Source: Aminobacterium mobile DSM 12262 (GTDB taxonomy: Bacteria > Synergistota > Synergistia > Synergistales > Aminobacteriaceae). Taken from it: a stretch of 64,000 nt of DNA. Both the position numbers and the translations under genes were made by a program. The stretch's first letter is position 1, and every line of letters begins with the position of its first letter. The stretch spans positions 434,001-498,000 of the forward strand of contig NZ_JAFZ01000001.1 of NCBI RefSeq assembly GCF_000526395.1, read 5' to 3'. A model generated the notes under the pieces. It had not been told where the DNA came from. It did not search any database and saw only the letters and a list, made by a program, of their open reading frames with translations. This document shows, piece by piece, positions 45,301 to 54,208 of the stretch.

Positions 45301-45933
45301 TGGCGATAGTCCTTGGCTTGCGAAAAGAGCCAGGCAGCTTTGAGCCGTTCCGACTATAGCTGATGGGCCAAAATTGTTGACGCAGCTCATAAAAAGAGGA
45401 TCGCCCAGAAGCTCTTTGACTTTTGCGTGCCACTCTTTGGGAAGCTGTCGTTGGAACCAGTGTTTATCCCAGAGATCCAGGGCTTTCTCCCCCTCATCCC
45501 AGAACAAAACCTCTTGTGGAGGTGCTACTATATTCGATTCGGGGTCAAGAGTTGTTGAGAGCCCGCTTTCTTTAAGGACTCGCATTGAGAATGCGTGAAT
45601 AGTGGAGATATATGCTTCATCAATTCTCTGAGCGGCTTCTAAAAAGGTTTTTTTATACGAAGGTATTTTTCTGGAAAGGTCCAAGAGCAAGCTTCTAATC
45701 CGTTCAGACATTTCTGTCGCTGCTTTTTCGGTAAAAGTTAAAGTAAGAATTTCATCTACTTTGGCTCGACCTGTGGCGATAGCCCAAATGAAGCGCCAAG
45801 CCAGGGTCCATGTTTTACCAGTACCAGCACCTGCGCTTACAACCACGAGGGGGTCGTCAGCGGTAATAGCCTGAAATTGTCCTAGCTCTGTTTGAGATCT
45901 AAGGAAGGTTTCAAGGTGGTTATTCTTCGTCAT
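42388..45933 (-). CDS. addA: AddA-like ATP-dependent helicase/nuclease subunit
   Basis: An 1181-residue UvrD/Rep-type helicase joined to a RecB-type nuclease, which processes double-strand breaks together with AddB. Walker A is SAGAGTGKTWTL near residue 33, Walker B is ILVDEFQDTNPLQD near 405, helicase motifs RVLTVHGSKGLEFP near 775 and FYVACTRARD near 860. The C-terminal nuclease has GAIDLLW...FIRDYKIT (Asp, Asp, Lys). It also has one Cys in YRYCPYAF and three in CTPCPFKHEC, the arrangement that holds an Fe-S cluster in AddB-type nucleases; Bacillus AddA lacks it. AGGAGAAG precedes ATG 45933. It overlaps the end of addB by 14 bases. Confidence 0.9.
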   Translation of the reverse strand: MTKNNHLETFLRSQTELGQFQAITADDPLVVVSAGAGTGKTWTLAWRFIWAIATGRAKVDEILTLTFTEKAATEMSERIRSLLLDLSRKIPSYKKTFLEAAQRIDEAYISTIHAFSMRVLKESGLSTTLDPESNIVAPPQEVLFWDEGEKALDLWDKHWFQRQLPKEWHAKVKELLGDPLFMSCVNNFGPSAIVGTAQSCLALFASQGLSPEDIWTWGNELADRDASLLQSLKPVIFQRWRDEWNKFLKPQEGLFYSLTELGKSSKTLSQRIESLERDWNTCPLDENLPTFIESLILCLKGASGKLSDEIAEHLGEPVRSYRDRLKKDEPWLEAYSKGKGIGENEHVYRRYIMQISALFWKGWDVFRHRKNRLSFDDMIRYAIEALGNSPHYASRFKEILVDEFQDTNPLQDQLIQEVCQENQRLFIVGDLKQSIYRFRHADLTLFGSYIRRAQSGEGRYIVLDTSFRSRENLVQGVNSLFALLWEKGLGEELPLPYDPLKVPRHLEFHEERQQCTVDPLLLFIEAGEKQESIDDVRLRQTRRLAHTLFSYHHKKKTIWDKKEQIQRPVQWSDMAILVPSRSIWFPLLEKVFFEEFHIPIYLEGSTSYFSRSEIQDLIALLNFLDNPESEADLMGFLSSPFSGLSLEDVRNLASQHPAGYRVQAFCQEYPELALMIKDWRLTAHLLGPSAVLASFLERGATLLVFPAWKRRRVAANLRKAVDIAREFESSIGTSLPGCAAYLREAVRRQEKVEEADSAGEKEDVIRVLTVHGSKGLEFPVLALMGMERTSNSGEKSSLTPSKKLGIALSRIPGNENDKSPLTWSLAKLLEARDEYEEWQRLFYVACTRARDSLILCGALPFKKEGLTPKEGSWLEMLCKKEGDIAAFIQKEDLPTLSSPFNEGKEKEQENAPIAVPCPEQNCLFLSRVSATSFALYRYCPYAFRLKHRQGQELVWEQPSDERDEGGTDLGSLAHYLLSQWNFVEEPIEVFFPNENNWQIFGEKLPPDLRPIWFHRGIPHQLYTWLSTFQKSPTVERIQKHADAVLKEVPFQLHIPQGPQMGGAIDLLWKEGDCLFIRDYKITTISKVPKNLYNDQILFYGLAAQKIFAPSRISLALWHLREGQEEKVDTPDPQGWEGLEEAIKTMAKGGIAGPFSPLPGRCTPCPFKHECSWPSRYSCYSL

Positions 45934-48856
45934 TTTCTTCTCCTCGTCCTGATAGTTCTGAGCGTCGGCATAGTTGTGCAAGAGAGCAATATCGGCAGAC
46001 ATCTGAATTATAGCGAGGAGGATATTGTGTGGAGATAAGGCTTTGTGCCATCTCCTTCAATCCTTGTTTAGCTTCGTCCATAGTCCTTTGTAACCCCATG
46101 TTATCCCGCCCGTTTTTTACCCCCACTATACATTGAAGGTCGCCGGAAGAAATATAGCCAGTAAGAGTGCAATCCTCATGACATATATAGATAGTTCCAC
46201 TAATCTCCTGTATTGGCGCCGGCAAGACTCCTTCTCCTTCAAGGAGAGCTAGCCCATATGCTGCAAGTTGCAAGCTTTTATTTCGCCCATTACTTTTCCC
46301 AAGTTTATAATCGAAGATGAGAATCCGTCCATCTCGTAAATATTCAATACGATCCGCACGTCCCGTGAAGGGAACTCCTCCTATGGTGAGTACGGGGAGA
46401 TCTTTTTCACGATATTGTTGCTGTCGCAATTCAGCAAGCCCGGCCTCTTCTATAGATTGCTGAATTTCAGCCATAGAGAGGCATTGAGAAAGGAGGTTTT
46501 CTCGATATCGCACCAGATATGATGACTCTAAAAGTTGTGGGTAACTCTTCTGAAGAGCTTGTTCCCAAAAAGAAGGGACAAGATATGGAAGAGGTTCTTT
46601 TTCTTTTAGATAGACGCTCCAAACTTTATCCCAGAGAGTGTGGAGGGCGGACCCAATATTTCGCGGGTCAGCTCCGAAGGAGGTAGGCCCTTTTATGTCG
46701 AATAAAGTTGTACAGGAGAAACGGAACGGGCAATTTATGTAATCATCAAGTTTGCTGAGTTGCCCATGGAGAGGCTGGGGTGCAATATGATGATCAACAG
46801 GAAGTTGCCGCTTAGCCCCCTGAAAAGGGTATGCATTTTCTCGGATCTCTACCTTTTCTATAATACAATCATCCTCTCCTGGCAAAAGTTTGCTGAGAGA
46901 ACGTTCTAAAGGATCTATGTCTTGAGGTAGCGCTATCCATCCATCTAGAAGAGCATTGCCCATAAAAGGGGTCACCGGTAAGGGGCGTCCTGAGGAGTCG
47001 GCTGCAGGAGAGCTTATAATAACAGCTTCTTCTCCACAGGCGAGTAACCGACGAAAAAGTCCCTCTCGTTGTTGCCGTTTTTCTTTGAGAAGGGGGAGAT
47101 GTCCCCTCTCTGTTTCGGTGATTTCGTGAAGTATTGCTTTGCGGTGATCTGGGAGAAGGGGGGACTCGCTGAGCTTTCCAGGCCAAACTGCAGCAGTAAG
47201 GCCTGGCATGATCCATAGAGACCGTTGGGTCAGGACAGGTGGAGTTCCTACATAAAGAGCAAGTGCTCCTTTTACAGATGGGGGAAGCCATATGGTAGCT
47301 ACAGATGCCCAATGACACAAAAATGTCATAGCATGTCCATTAGAGAGAGTATCTTGCCCTGCTGGACCGATTCTGTTCTCCACTTCTGCAAGGTTTTCTA
47401 TTTTATGTTCTGTTTCTCGTAAAGCCGCATTGAGCCGGCGAAGAGCTTCATCGAGTTCAGGATGATTTATGGCCCATTCAGAGAGTTCTGGTCCCCACGA
47501 AGGAGCATCTGTTGCCAAAGAATAGAGCGCTTGCAATAAGTCGGAAGGCGTCCCTCCAGTTCGGAGCTTCTTTACAAAAGAGGCCATTTTTTTAAAGGAT
47601 CCCACTCCTCTTTCGGGAGCTTTTTGCTGGAGAAGAGAGTTCCATCCCTCCTCGCTAAGAGAGAAAATATCTGGTGGAGGAGGAGTTTGTAGTTCTTTCC
47701 CGGCTAAACAGGGTTCTCTGAGGAGAGACCATGTTTTTTCAAGAGGCCACCACTCTTCACCCACTTCCCATATTCGTTGAGCCAGATCCCAAAGAGGAGT
47801 TTGATCCACAGTAAGCCCTTCATTAACGCTGTAGGGGATGCGGTAACGTTTTAATACTTCCTCTGTTAAAGAGAGGGAACTTCTTTCTATAAGCACGCCT
47901 GTTGAATCCCAAGAAGGAGCCTTCCTTTCAGGGGCAGCTACAGAAAAATATCCCTTTTGATTGTGCCAAAGCACCATCTCTCTTGCCAAAACCTCAATTT
48001 CCATTCGAGGAGATCCGGCAGTTACTCGAATACAGTCTGTTGTTTGAGAAGAAGGCGTTGATTCGAGGGTACCCCAAGGGAATTGGTCTATTGTTGTGTA
48101 TAGGCTTTTTATTCCGGTGGTGGGAGAAAATATTGAGACATGGCCACCCATGTTCATTATCTCTGATAGAAGCACTTTCTGACTTGAGCTGAAGCTGAGA
48201 AATCCTACAAAAAGAAAGTTCTGTTTTTCTATCCATTCTTGAGATATATTTCCGCCTTTTTCGAGAAGTTCAAGAGTGACAAGAGGTACTTGTGCACTAT
48301 CCATAAGATTATAGGCAGAAAGATAGCGTACATATTGGTGATAAAGAAGACAGAGAACCCCTTCCCCACTCTTTTCGAGAGGACAGGAAGTGGGTGTACA
48401 CCTTGAACATCCAAGAGAAAGGCCGAGGGTTTCAGGTTGAATAGCCTCTCTGAGGAGTTCTCGACAATGAGCTCCTAATATAGAAGCGAAGCCTGGTTGA
48501 CGCACCCCCGGCGGTAATGGTGAATTTTCAGGGCATCCCCCAAGATATTCCTTCAATATATGACGAATAATAAGCCAATGATCTGGAGGGTCTATTTGAC
48601 GGCGAGGCTCTACTCGAACGCCTTTTTGGTGAAGGACTCTAACTATATTTTGTGTGAGGTCTTCCCATCGCCATATGGCTGGCTGAGAGTGTCCCCAAGC
48701 TCCTTGGGGCAGTAGAATGTCTTGTAAAAGTTTTTTATCGCGGCTTGTAGGGACGAAGAAAACCTTTGATGTTGCATCCAGACTTTTGGGGGAACGAAGC
48801 TCCTTTTCCAGTTCAGAAATATGACGATATAAAACAACCCTGGGTTGTGTTCCCAC
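45920..48856 (-). CDS. addB: AddB-like nuclease subunit, Walker A motif lost
   Basis: A 978-residue partner of AddA. The C-terminal RecB-type nuclease domain has FTGRADRIEYL...ILIFDYKLG (Asp, Asp, Lys), with the Fe-S Cys in YINCPFRFS and in VCRYCSLAQLC. The N-terminal part resembles an inactive helicase: the family P-loop (GRSGSGKT in Bacillus) is absent and the protein begins just before the VFFVPTSRDKKLLQD block. The start is GTG 48856 with AGGAGGG about eight bases upstream, and no longer N-terminus is available. It is shorter than Bacillus AddB (about 1166 residues). It is the first gene of the addB-addA operon. Confidence 0.87.
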   Translation of the reverse strand: MGTQPRVVLYRHISELEKELRSPKSLDATSKVFFVPTSRDKKLLQDILLPQGAWGHSQPAIWRWEDLTQNIVRVLHQKGVRVEPRRQIDPPDHWLIIRHILKEYLGGCPENSPLPPGVRQPGFASILGAHCRELLREAIQPETLGLSLGCSRCTPTSCPLEKSGEGVLCLLYHQYVRYLSAYNLMDSAQVPLVTLELLEKGGNISQEWIEKQNFLFVGFLSFSSSQKVLLSEIMNMGGHVSIFSPTTGIKSLYTTIDQFPWGTLESTPSSQTTDCIRVTAGSPRMEIEVLAREMVLWHNQKGYFSVAAPERKAPSWDSTGVLIERSSLSLTEEVLKRYRIPYSVNEGLTVDQTPLWDLAQRIWEVGEEWWPLEKTWSLLREPCLAGKELQTPPPPDIFSLSEEGWNSLLQQKAPERGVGSFKKMASFVKKLRTGGTPSDLLQALYSLATDAPSWGPELSEWAINHPELDEALRRLNAALRETEHKIENLAEVENRIGPAGQDTLSNGHAMTFLCHWASVATIWLPPSVKGALALYVGTPPVLTQRSLWIMPGLTAAVWPGKLSESPLLPDHRKAILHEITETERGHLPLLKEKRQQREGLFRRLLACGEEAVIISSPAADSSGRPLPVTPFMGNALLDGWIALPQDIDPLERSLSKLLPGEDDCIIEKVEIRENAYPFQGAKRQLPVDHHIAPQPLHGQLSKLDDYINCPFRFSCTTLFDIKGPTSFGADPRNIGSALHTLWDKVWSVYLKEKEPLPYLVPSFWEQALQKSYPQLLESSYLVRYRENLLSQCLSMAEIQQSIEEAGLAELRQQQYREKDLPVLTIGGVPFTGRADRIEYLRDGRILIFDYKLGKSNGRNKSLQLAAYGLALLEGEGVLPAPIQEISGTIYICHEDCTLTGYISSGDLQCIVGVKNGRDNMGLQRTMDEAKQGLKEMAQSLISTQYPPRYNSDVCRYCSLAQLCRRSELSGRGEENDEE

Positions 48857-48983
48857 AAGAAATCCCTCCTACAGCAAATATAATTACGATAGTTTTATTT
48901 TACCCTAATATTCAGCTTCTTCTAGTAACAAGAAGGCGGTTTGAGATATACTTTACATAAAGTGTAAGAGAGGGAGGGATAAA

Positions 48984-49355
48984 ATGAAAAGAATTATTTT
49001 TTCTATGATTATTTTGGGAAGCCTTTTTCTCGGAGCATTTACCGGGGCCTGGGCGGAAACAGAGAAGGAGAAGAGGCTCACGTTGGTCATTTCGGCGCCG
49101 GCTCTCGAATATATGAAAACTCTTCCAGCACCCCTCTATTTAGATTGGGGATATTACAGGGGAGCTTGAGGGGAGGAGGAATCGGCTCTCGTGAAGAGTC
49201 GAGAACCCAGGGATCCTGAATCTTTTATAGAAATTTCCAACGATCAGATGAGCTTGTTTGTCAGAAAAAATATGAAATTTCAAAACGATGTAGTTTCTAT
49301 AGAGTATTTTGAGTATATAGGGAAAAAAGTGTTGATTTGCCGTTCCGTTTTCTAA
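48984..49355 (+). CDS. Exported small protein with in-frame TGA: candidate HesB-like selenoprotein
   Basis: One reading frame of 123 codons from ATG 48984 to TAA 49353, broken only by TGA at 49167-49169 (codon 62). Residues 1-24 look like a signal peptide (MKRIIFSMIILGSLFLGAF..., cut after AWA). Then LTLVISAPALEYMKTL leads to LYLDWGYYRGA, the TGA, and 61 further sense codons: GEEES, REPRDPESF, SLFVRKNMKFQND, VSIEYFEYIGKKVLIC. From memory this order resembles the small HesB-like (CC/Se motif) family, where Cys or Sec sits at this place. An 8-bp hairpin follows the TGA at selenocysteine-insertion distance. AGAGAGGGAGGG is the ribosome site. If not a selenoprotein, it is a nonsense-interrupted pseudogene. 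Confidence 0.6.
49182..49202 (+). promoter_or_regulatory. SECIS-like stem-loop downstream of the in-frame TGA
   Basis: Arms 49182-49189 (TCGGCTCT) and 49195-49202 (AGAGTCGA) form eight pairs, one a G-T wobble, with the 5-base loop CGTGA at 49190-49194. The loop begins 20 bases after the TGA and has a G among its first two positions, which fits the published bacterial SECIS pattern. Short hairpins like this also arise by chance. Confidence 0.45.
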
Positions 49356-49514
49356 GCACATCGAATGATGTAGAAGAAGTAGAAGTAGAAGAATGTGTTG
49401 ATAAAAGCAGGGGAAGCTACAGGCACTATGGCTTTCTTTGCTTTTTTTATTTACTTGGGGTACGATTCTTTAAACTATAAACTATATGTATAAAGGTAGT
49501 TTCATTGAGGTGGT

Positions 49515-50144
49515 ATGAACGTGGTGAAAGCGGTTGTTTTCGATTTTGATATGACATTGGCTGATAGTAGCTATGCGATTACAGAATGCACGAATCGTTT
49601 AGCAGAAGAGCAAGGGTTGAGACCTGTTACGAGGGAAGAGGTACTTAAAACTATAGGGATGCCTATTCGGGATGGATGGCTTTTTCTTTGGGGACGTTTC
49701 GAAGAAGATTGGCTTGTTCGATATCGAGGATTTTTTGTAGAGCAGGAGTACGCAGGAATTCGAGTTTTCCCAGGTACTGTTCCTCTTTTAAAATCTCTCC
49801 AGAAAAAAGGGATAAAACTTGCTGTAGCCTCGAATCGTCAGAATGCTCGACCTGTAGTGGAATCGCAGAGACTTGAAGGTTTTTTTGAGTATATTATCGG
49901 TATTCAGGATGTTGAGAACCCCAAGCCAGCTCCCGATATCCTATATAAGAGCATGGAGCTTCTCAAAACTGATCCAGAAGAGATTTTTTATGTAGGAGAT
50001 ACAGATTTGGATATGATGACTTCTGTAGCTGCAGGGGTTCGAGGTTTAGGGCTTTCGACGGGGAATTTTTCTAGAGAAGAATTGCAAGCTTCCGGAGCTT
50101 GGAAGACTTTTGAAAAAATAGAAGATATCCTTACCTTGTTTTAA
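49515..50144 (+). CDS. HAD-family phosphatase (phosphoglycolate-phosphatase-like)
   Basis: A 209-residue HAD-superfamily hydrolase with a helical cap of subclass I. Motif I is VFDFDMTLADS near residue 8 (nucleophile Asp and acid Asp), motif II is LAVASNRQ near 108, and motifs III-IV are NPKPAPDILYKS near 138 and FYVGDTDLDMMTS near 162. It probably dephosphorylates a small metabolite such as 2-phosphoglycolate or a sugar phosphate. GAGGTGG precedes the ATG. A weak hairpin (GGCGT...ACGCC at 50145-50162) follows the stop, and the DUF255 gene begins 60 bases later. Confidence 0.88.
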   Translation: MNVVKAVVFDFDMTLADSSYAITECTNRLAEEQGLRPVTREEVLKTIGMPIRDGWLFLWGRFEEDWLVRYRGFFVEQEYAGIRVFPGTVPLLKSLQKKGIKLAVASNRQNARPVVESQRLEGFFEYIIGIQDVENPKPAPDILYKSMELLKTDPEEIFYVGDTDLDMMTSVAAGVRGLGLSTGNFSREELQASGAWKTFEKIEDILTLF

Positions 50145-50206
50145 GGCGTTGCCCTTGACGCCCTAATCTTTCCATTTGCGGCAGTAGTTTTATCTGAGGT
50201 GATTAT

Positions 50207-52024
50207 ATGTGTAGAAAAGCAAATAGACTCATAAAAGAGAAGAGTCCTTATTTACTTCAGCATGCCTACAATCCTGTAGATTGGTATCCTTGGGGGAAAG
50301 AAGCCTTTGAAAAAGCAAAGGCGGAAAATAAACCTATTTTTTTAAGTATTGGATACTCTACCTGCCATTGGTGCCATGTAATGGAGCGGGAAAGTTTCAA
50401 TGACGACGAAGTCGCTCTTCTTCTTAATGATGCATGTGTCTGTATAAAAGTAGATAGGGAGGAACGTCCCGATATTGACTATGCGTGTATGGCTGTGAGC
50501 CTTATTATGAACGGTAGTGGCGGCTGGCCTCTCAATCTTTTCCTCACGCCAGAAGGAAAACCTTTCTTTGCCACTTCATATGTTCCTAAAAGGACGATAA
50601 AAAATATTCCGGGACTTGTAGAGATGGTTCCCCGTGTTAAGTGGTTATGGCTTATGAAACAGCAAGAAGTCCTTCGTTCAGCCGATAGTATTATTGAGGC
50701 GTTGGAAAAAAGCCATGTGGAGAGCAGAGGAGCATGCCCAGGGCAGAAAACTGTTATGGAAGCCTATAAAGAGCTTCGGCAGCGTTTTGACCCCCTAGGG
50801 GGCGGTTTTTTTGATGCCCCCAAGTTTCCCTCTCCTCACATTATTTTGTTTTTGCTTGAGTACAGCAAGATTTTTGGGGAGAAGGAAGTTTTTGAGATGG
50901 TTCAGAAAACCCTGGACCGCATGGCTATGGGAGGGATTCATGATCATATTGGGGGTGGCTTTTCCCGATATGCTACTGATCGGGAATGGAGAGTCCCTCA
51001 TTTTGAGAAGATGCTTTATGACCAAGCTTTGCTTATGGTTGCCTATACGTCAGCATGGGAATTAATGGGACAAGATTCTTACACGAAAGTAGTGCAGGAC
51101 ATTGCTACTTATGTTTTGCGCGATATGAGAGATTCAGGTGGTGCTTTTTATACGGGAGAGGACGCAGATAGCGAAGGGCTGGAGGGTCGTTTCTACCTTT
51201 GGACAGAAGATGAAATTCGACAGGTCATGCCGGCATCTGAAGCGAATCTTTTTATTCGGGCATATGGCATACAGCGTAAGGGGAATATATACCAGCAAAT
51301 GACAGGGAGTCGTCTAGGACAAAATGTTCTTTATATGCCCCTCTCTTTCCCTGAGCTTGCAGAAGACGTGGATATGGATTTGGAAGAGATAGAGAAACAG
51401 TTGGCGATAGCTCGTGCGAAACTTTTTGATATGAGGAATGAACGGGTTCGCCCTCATAGGGATGAAAAAATTCTTACAGACTGGAATGGATTGATGATCG
51501 CCGCGTTAGCCTATGCTGGTCGGGTTTTTGAGGAGCCTCGATATGTTGAGGAAGCCAAGAGGGCGGCGGATTTCCTTTTAGCGAAAGCTGTCTCTTCTGA
51601 TGGCTGTGTGGTTCATCGCATCGTTCAGGGAGAGGGAGGAGTAGAAGGATTCCTTTCAGATTATTCTTTCTTGATCTGGGGGTTGTTAGAGCTAGAGGAG
51701 GCTACTGGGAATACAACGTATGGGAAGAAGGCTCGCTGGCTTCTAGATGAGACGAATCGACGTTTTTTTGATGAGGAGCATGGTGGCTATTTCATGTCTC
51801 AGCGTAAAGAAAGCCTGCTTTTTTTCAATCCTAAAGATATAGAAGATGGCGCTACAATTTCGGGGAACTCCGTGGCAGTGATGAATCTTCTCCGTTTCCA
51901 CCGTCGTGAAGGTAATAAGGATTTCCTTAAACGTGCACGGCGGACTGGGGATTTTTGTGGAAGTCAGATAGAACAGAATCCAGCTATGTTTACACACTTC
52001 CTTACTGCAGCGATGTTCCTTTAA
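50207..52024 (+). CDS. DUF255 thioredoxin-domain protein (YyaL/SSP411 family)
   Basis: A 605-residue protein. Residues 5-160 form a thioredoxin-like domain with the redox motif C53-H-W-C56 (family form [14 protein letters not shown]) and then [14 protein letters not shown]. The rest is the alpha/alpha six-hairpin (glycosidase-like) region with [33 protein letters not shown] split across residues 240-280 and [16 protein letters not shown] near 320. No signal peptide, so cytoplasmic. The family is widespread in bacteria and its biochemical role is unclear. It is on the short side of the family range, with no sign of truncation. Confidence 0.9.
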   Translation: MCRKANRLIKEKSPYLLQHAYNPVDWYPWGKEAFEKAKAENKPIFLSIGYSTCHWCHVMERESFNDDEVALLLNDACVCIKVDREERPDIDYACMAVSLIMNGSGGWPLNLFLTPEGKPFFATSYVPKRTIKNIPGLVEMVPRVKWLWLMKQQEVLRSADSIIEALEKSHVESRGACPGQKTVMEAYKELRQRFDPLGGGFFDAPKFPSPHIILFLLEYSKIFGEKEVFEMVQKTLDRMAMGGIHDHIGGGFSRYATDREWRVPHFEKMLYDQALLMVAYTSAWELMGQDSYTKVVQDIATYVLRDMRDSGGAFYTGEDADSEGLEGRFYLWTEDEIRQVMPASEANLFIRAYGIQRKGNIYQQMTGSRLGQNVLYMPLSFPELAEDVDMDLEEIEKQLAIARAKLFDMRNERVRPHRDEKILTDWNGLMIAALAYAGRVFEEPRYVEEAKRAADFLLAKAVSSDGCVVHRIVQGEGGVEGFLSDYSFLIWGLLELEEATGNTTYGKKARWLLDETNRRFFDEEHGGYFMSQRKESLLFFNPKDIEDGATISGNSVAVMNLLRFHRREGNKDFLKRARRTGDFCGSQIEQNPAMFTHFLTAAMFL

Positions 52025-52053
52025 GGTGCGAAAGAATAGCCTCCTATTAGAGT

Positions 52054-52106
52054 AGCCCCAAAAAGTTGAACAGAAGGTCCAACATTTGGAGGCACGATTG
52101 GGGGCT
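52054..52106. repeat. Palindromic repeat, copy 2, between convergent genes
   Basis: CCCCAAAAAGTTGAACAGAAGG then TCCAACATTTGG forms an imperfect palindrome (52056-52089), and the outer AGCCCC (52054-52059) can pair with GGGGCT (52101-52106). The core matches the copy at 32408-32450. Like that copy, it lies between a rightward gene end and a leftward gene end, six bases before the DedA stop, so a two-way terminator role is likely. Confidence 0.62.
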
Positions 52107-52111
52107 GTTCC

Positions 52112-52717
52112 TTATTTTGTCTTCCCTTTTTTCCGCATGTAAAGTACGTAGATTACAGCGAGAACAGTGCAAAAAATAGTGGCCCCTATAGTAACAGAGT
52201 GAAGATATTGTCCTACTAACTCTTTGTTATTTCCAACCCAGTATCCTACTAAAGCTAGAATAGTAACCCACAGCCCAGAACCTAATGCTGTAAAGAAGCA
52301 GAAGGGGAGGAGGGGCATTCGAGAAAGTCCTGCGGGGAGAGATATATATTGGCGTATTCCTGGAAGAAGTCTTCCTATTAATGTGCTGATATGTCCGTGA
52401 TGAGCAAAAAATTGATCAGCTTTATCAAGTGTATCTTTGCTGATAAAAAAGTATCGTCCGTATTTTTCAAAAAAAGGCCGGCCGAAACGGAGAGAAATCC
52501 AGTAGTTGAAAAGAGCGCCTAAAATACTTCCTATAATGCCAGAAAGAACAACAAGCCATAGGTTCATTTCTCCAATCGAAGCGAGGTATCCAGCAGGAGG
52601 GACCACGACTTCGCTAGGAAAAGGGAAAAAAGAAGATTCCAAAAACATGAGGCAAATAATACCTGTATAGCCGAGACGTCCAATAGTTTGTACAAGCCAC
52701 GTTACTATGAAATCCAC
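52112..52717 (-). CDS. DedA-family membrane protein
   Basis: A 201-residue inner-membrane protein with the DedA/SNARE-associated core: [22 protein letters not shown] near residue 24, [20 protein letters not shown] near 68 and [21 protein letters not shown] near 115, with four or more spans. DedA proteins are proposed lipid flippases or proton-coupled transporters. The frame is open to 52774, but GTG 52717 follows AAGGAGA and starts right after the upstream MATE gene stop, so the two genes form one operon. Confidence 0.9.
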   Translation of the reverse strand: MDFIVTWLVQTIGRLGYTGIICLMFLESSFFPFPSEVVVPPAGYLASIGEMNLWLVVLSGIIGSILGALFNYWISLRFGRPFFEKYGRYFFISKDTLDKADQFFAHHGHISTLIGRLLPGIRQYISLPAGLSRMPLLPFCFFTALGSGLWVTILALVGYWVGNNKELVGQYLHSVTIGATIFCTVLAVIYVLYMRKKGKTK

Positions 52718-52721
52718 GATC

Positions 52722-54101
52722 TTATTCTCCTTTATGACACGATGTCTTATTATGGTTGGTATAGCAATATTCAAGCTGTTTTACTTCTTTTATGTAGAGA
52801 AACAGCGTTATTATAGCGGCAAAAATGTCGGAGAGGGGAAAAGCAATCCATATTCCTTGAAGGCCTCTTAACAAGGGAAGGATGAGGACAAGCGGAACGA
52901 GGAGCAGTACTTGTCTAAGCATGGATAACAGAAGAGAAGGGCGGGCTTTGCCTATAGCCTGAAAAAGACCGGACGCCATGACTTGAAAACCTATTAAAGG
53001 AAAGCCTAAAGACATAAAACGAGAAGCTTTAATGCCAATGCGGAGAACGTCTGTATGGGATGTAAAAGGCGAAAGAAGCATTCCGGGGGCCCAAAACATA
53101 AAGGTTGCTGCGATGGAGCAAATTATAGTGGAGATTAGAATTGTCAACTTCATTGTGGCTGTCACGCGATAAAAAAGACGAGCTCCGTAATTATATCCAA
53201 CAATGGGAAGAAGTCCTTGAACAAGGCCGAAAATAGGCATAAGGGCAAATTGGGTTATACGGGAAAGAATGCCGGCAGCGGCAATAGCCGCATCGTTCCC
53301 CCATAGAGCTAACTGGCGATTAATGACGATAAGAGAAAGGCTGGCTGCTCCTTGGCGAACAAAGGCAGCAAAACCTATTAGAACCATTTCATGAAGAATT
53401 GACGGATAGGGTCTGAGGTGGATAAGATTAAAGCGGACTTCACTTTTTCTAAAAAAATAATACCATGCCAACCATAAGGCCGAGGAAGCTTGAGCTATAA
53501 TTGTCGCTATAGCCGCACCTTTGACTCCCATTTTTAAAGTAAATATAAAAATAGGGTCAAGTACAATGTTAATACCAGCAGATATAAGCATGGTCCCCAT
53601 GGCAAAACGGGCGTTGCCTTCCGCTCTTACAGTATTATTGCAAGCGATGGAAAAGGCAAAGAAGATAGATCCTAAAAACAATATTCTCATATATGTCGAA
53701 GCAAAAGGTAGTATTGCGTCAGTAGCGCCAAAAAGACGAAGAATGGGGATTAAATAAGTGTTCCCAAGGATTGCAAGCAAAGAACTGGAAATTATAGAGG
53801 CTCCTATAAGATTTCCAAGAGTTCTTTCTGCTTTTTCTCTGTTCCTCTCTCCGAGACTTCGTGAGATAATAGAGGCGCCTCCCACTCCAATAATTTGAGC
53901 TGTGGCTATAATAATCATTTGTATTGGAAAGGCTACAGAAACTCCGGCAATGGCCAGCATCCCTACTCCCTGCCCCAGGAAAATAGCATCTACCACATTG
54001 TAAAGTGCTTGAGCTATCATGCCTACTATGGCGGGTAGGGAAAGTCTTGAAATTAATTGGAGAACAGGTTCTTTTTCCAGAAAAGATGATTTATGCGGCA
54101 T
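52722..54101 (-). CDS. MATE-family efflux transporter
   Basis: A 459-residue inner-membrane transporter of the MATE/MepA type with about 12 spans. [25 protein letters not shown] near residue 15 and [25 protein letters not shown] near 70 are the family N-terminal blocks, and the second half repeats the pattern. It exports drugs or metabolites with Na+ or H+. The long frame starts at 54392, but ATG 54101, with GAGGAACC upstream, fits the family N-terminus. The DedA gene overlaps its ribosome site with the end of this gene. Confidence 0.9.
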   Translation of the reverse strand: MPHKSSFLEKEPVLQLISRLSLPAIVGMIAQALYNVVDAIFLGQGVGMLAIAGVSVAFPIQMIIIATAQIIGVGGASIISRSLGERNREKAERTLGNLIGASIISSSLLAILGNTYLIPILRLFGATDAILPFASTYMRILFLGSIFFAFSIACNNTVRAEGNARFAMGTMLISAGINIVLDPIFIFTLKMGVKGAAIATIIAQASSALWLAWYYFFRKSEVRFNLIHLRPYPSILHEMVLIGFAAFVRQGAASLSLIVINRQLALWGNDAAIAAAGILSRITQFALMPIFGLVQGLLPIVGYNYGARLFYRVTATMKLTILISTIICSIAATFMFWAPGMLLSPFTSHTDVLRIGIKASRFMSLGFPLIGFQVMASGLFQAIGKARPSLLLSMLRQVLLLVPLVLILPLLRGLQGIWIAFPLSDIFAAIITLFLYIKEVKQLEYCYTNHNKTSCHKGE

Positions 54102-54208
54102 AATGGTTCCTCGTTCATTTTTTTTAAGTATATCAAACTCGTAAGAAAGCGGTTGAGAGAGTGGAGTGATTGAGATATCGTTGTTCGGATTTTCTTGTAG
54201 GAGGAGGG

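Noticed and set aside
49140-49361. 73-codon minus-strand ORF over the TGA-interrupted gene
   Set aside because: No ribosome site, and the plus-strand frame with its signal peptide is a much better explanation of the sequence.
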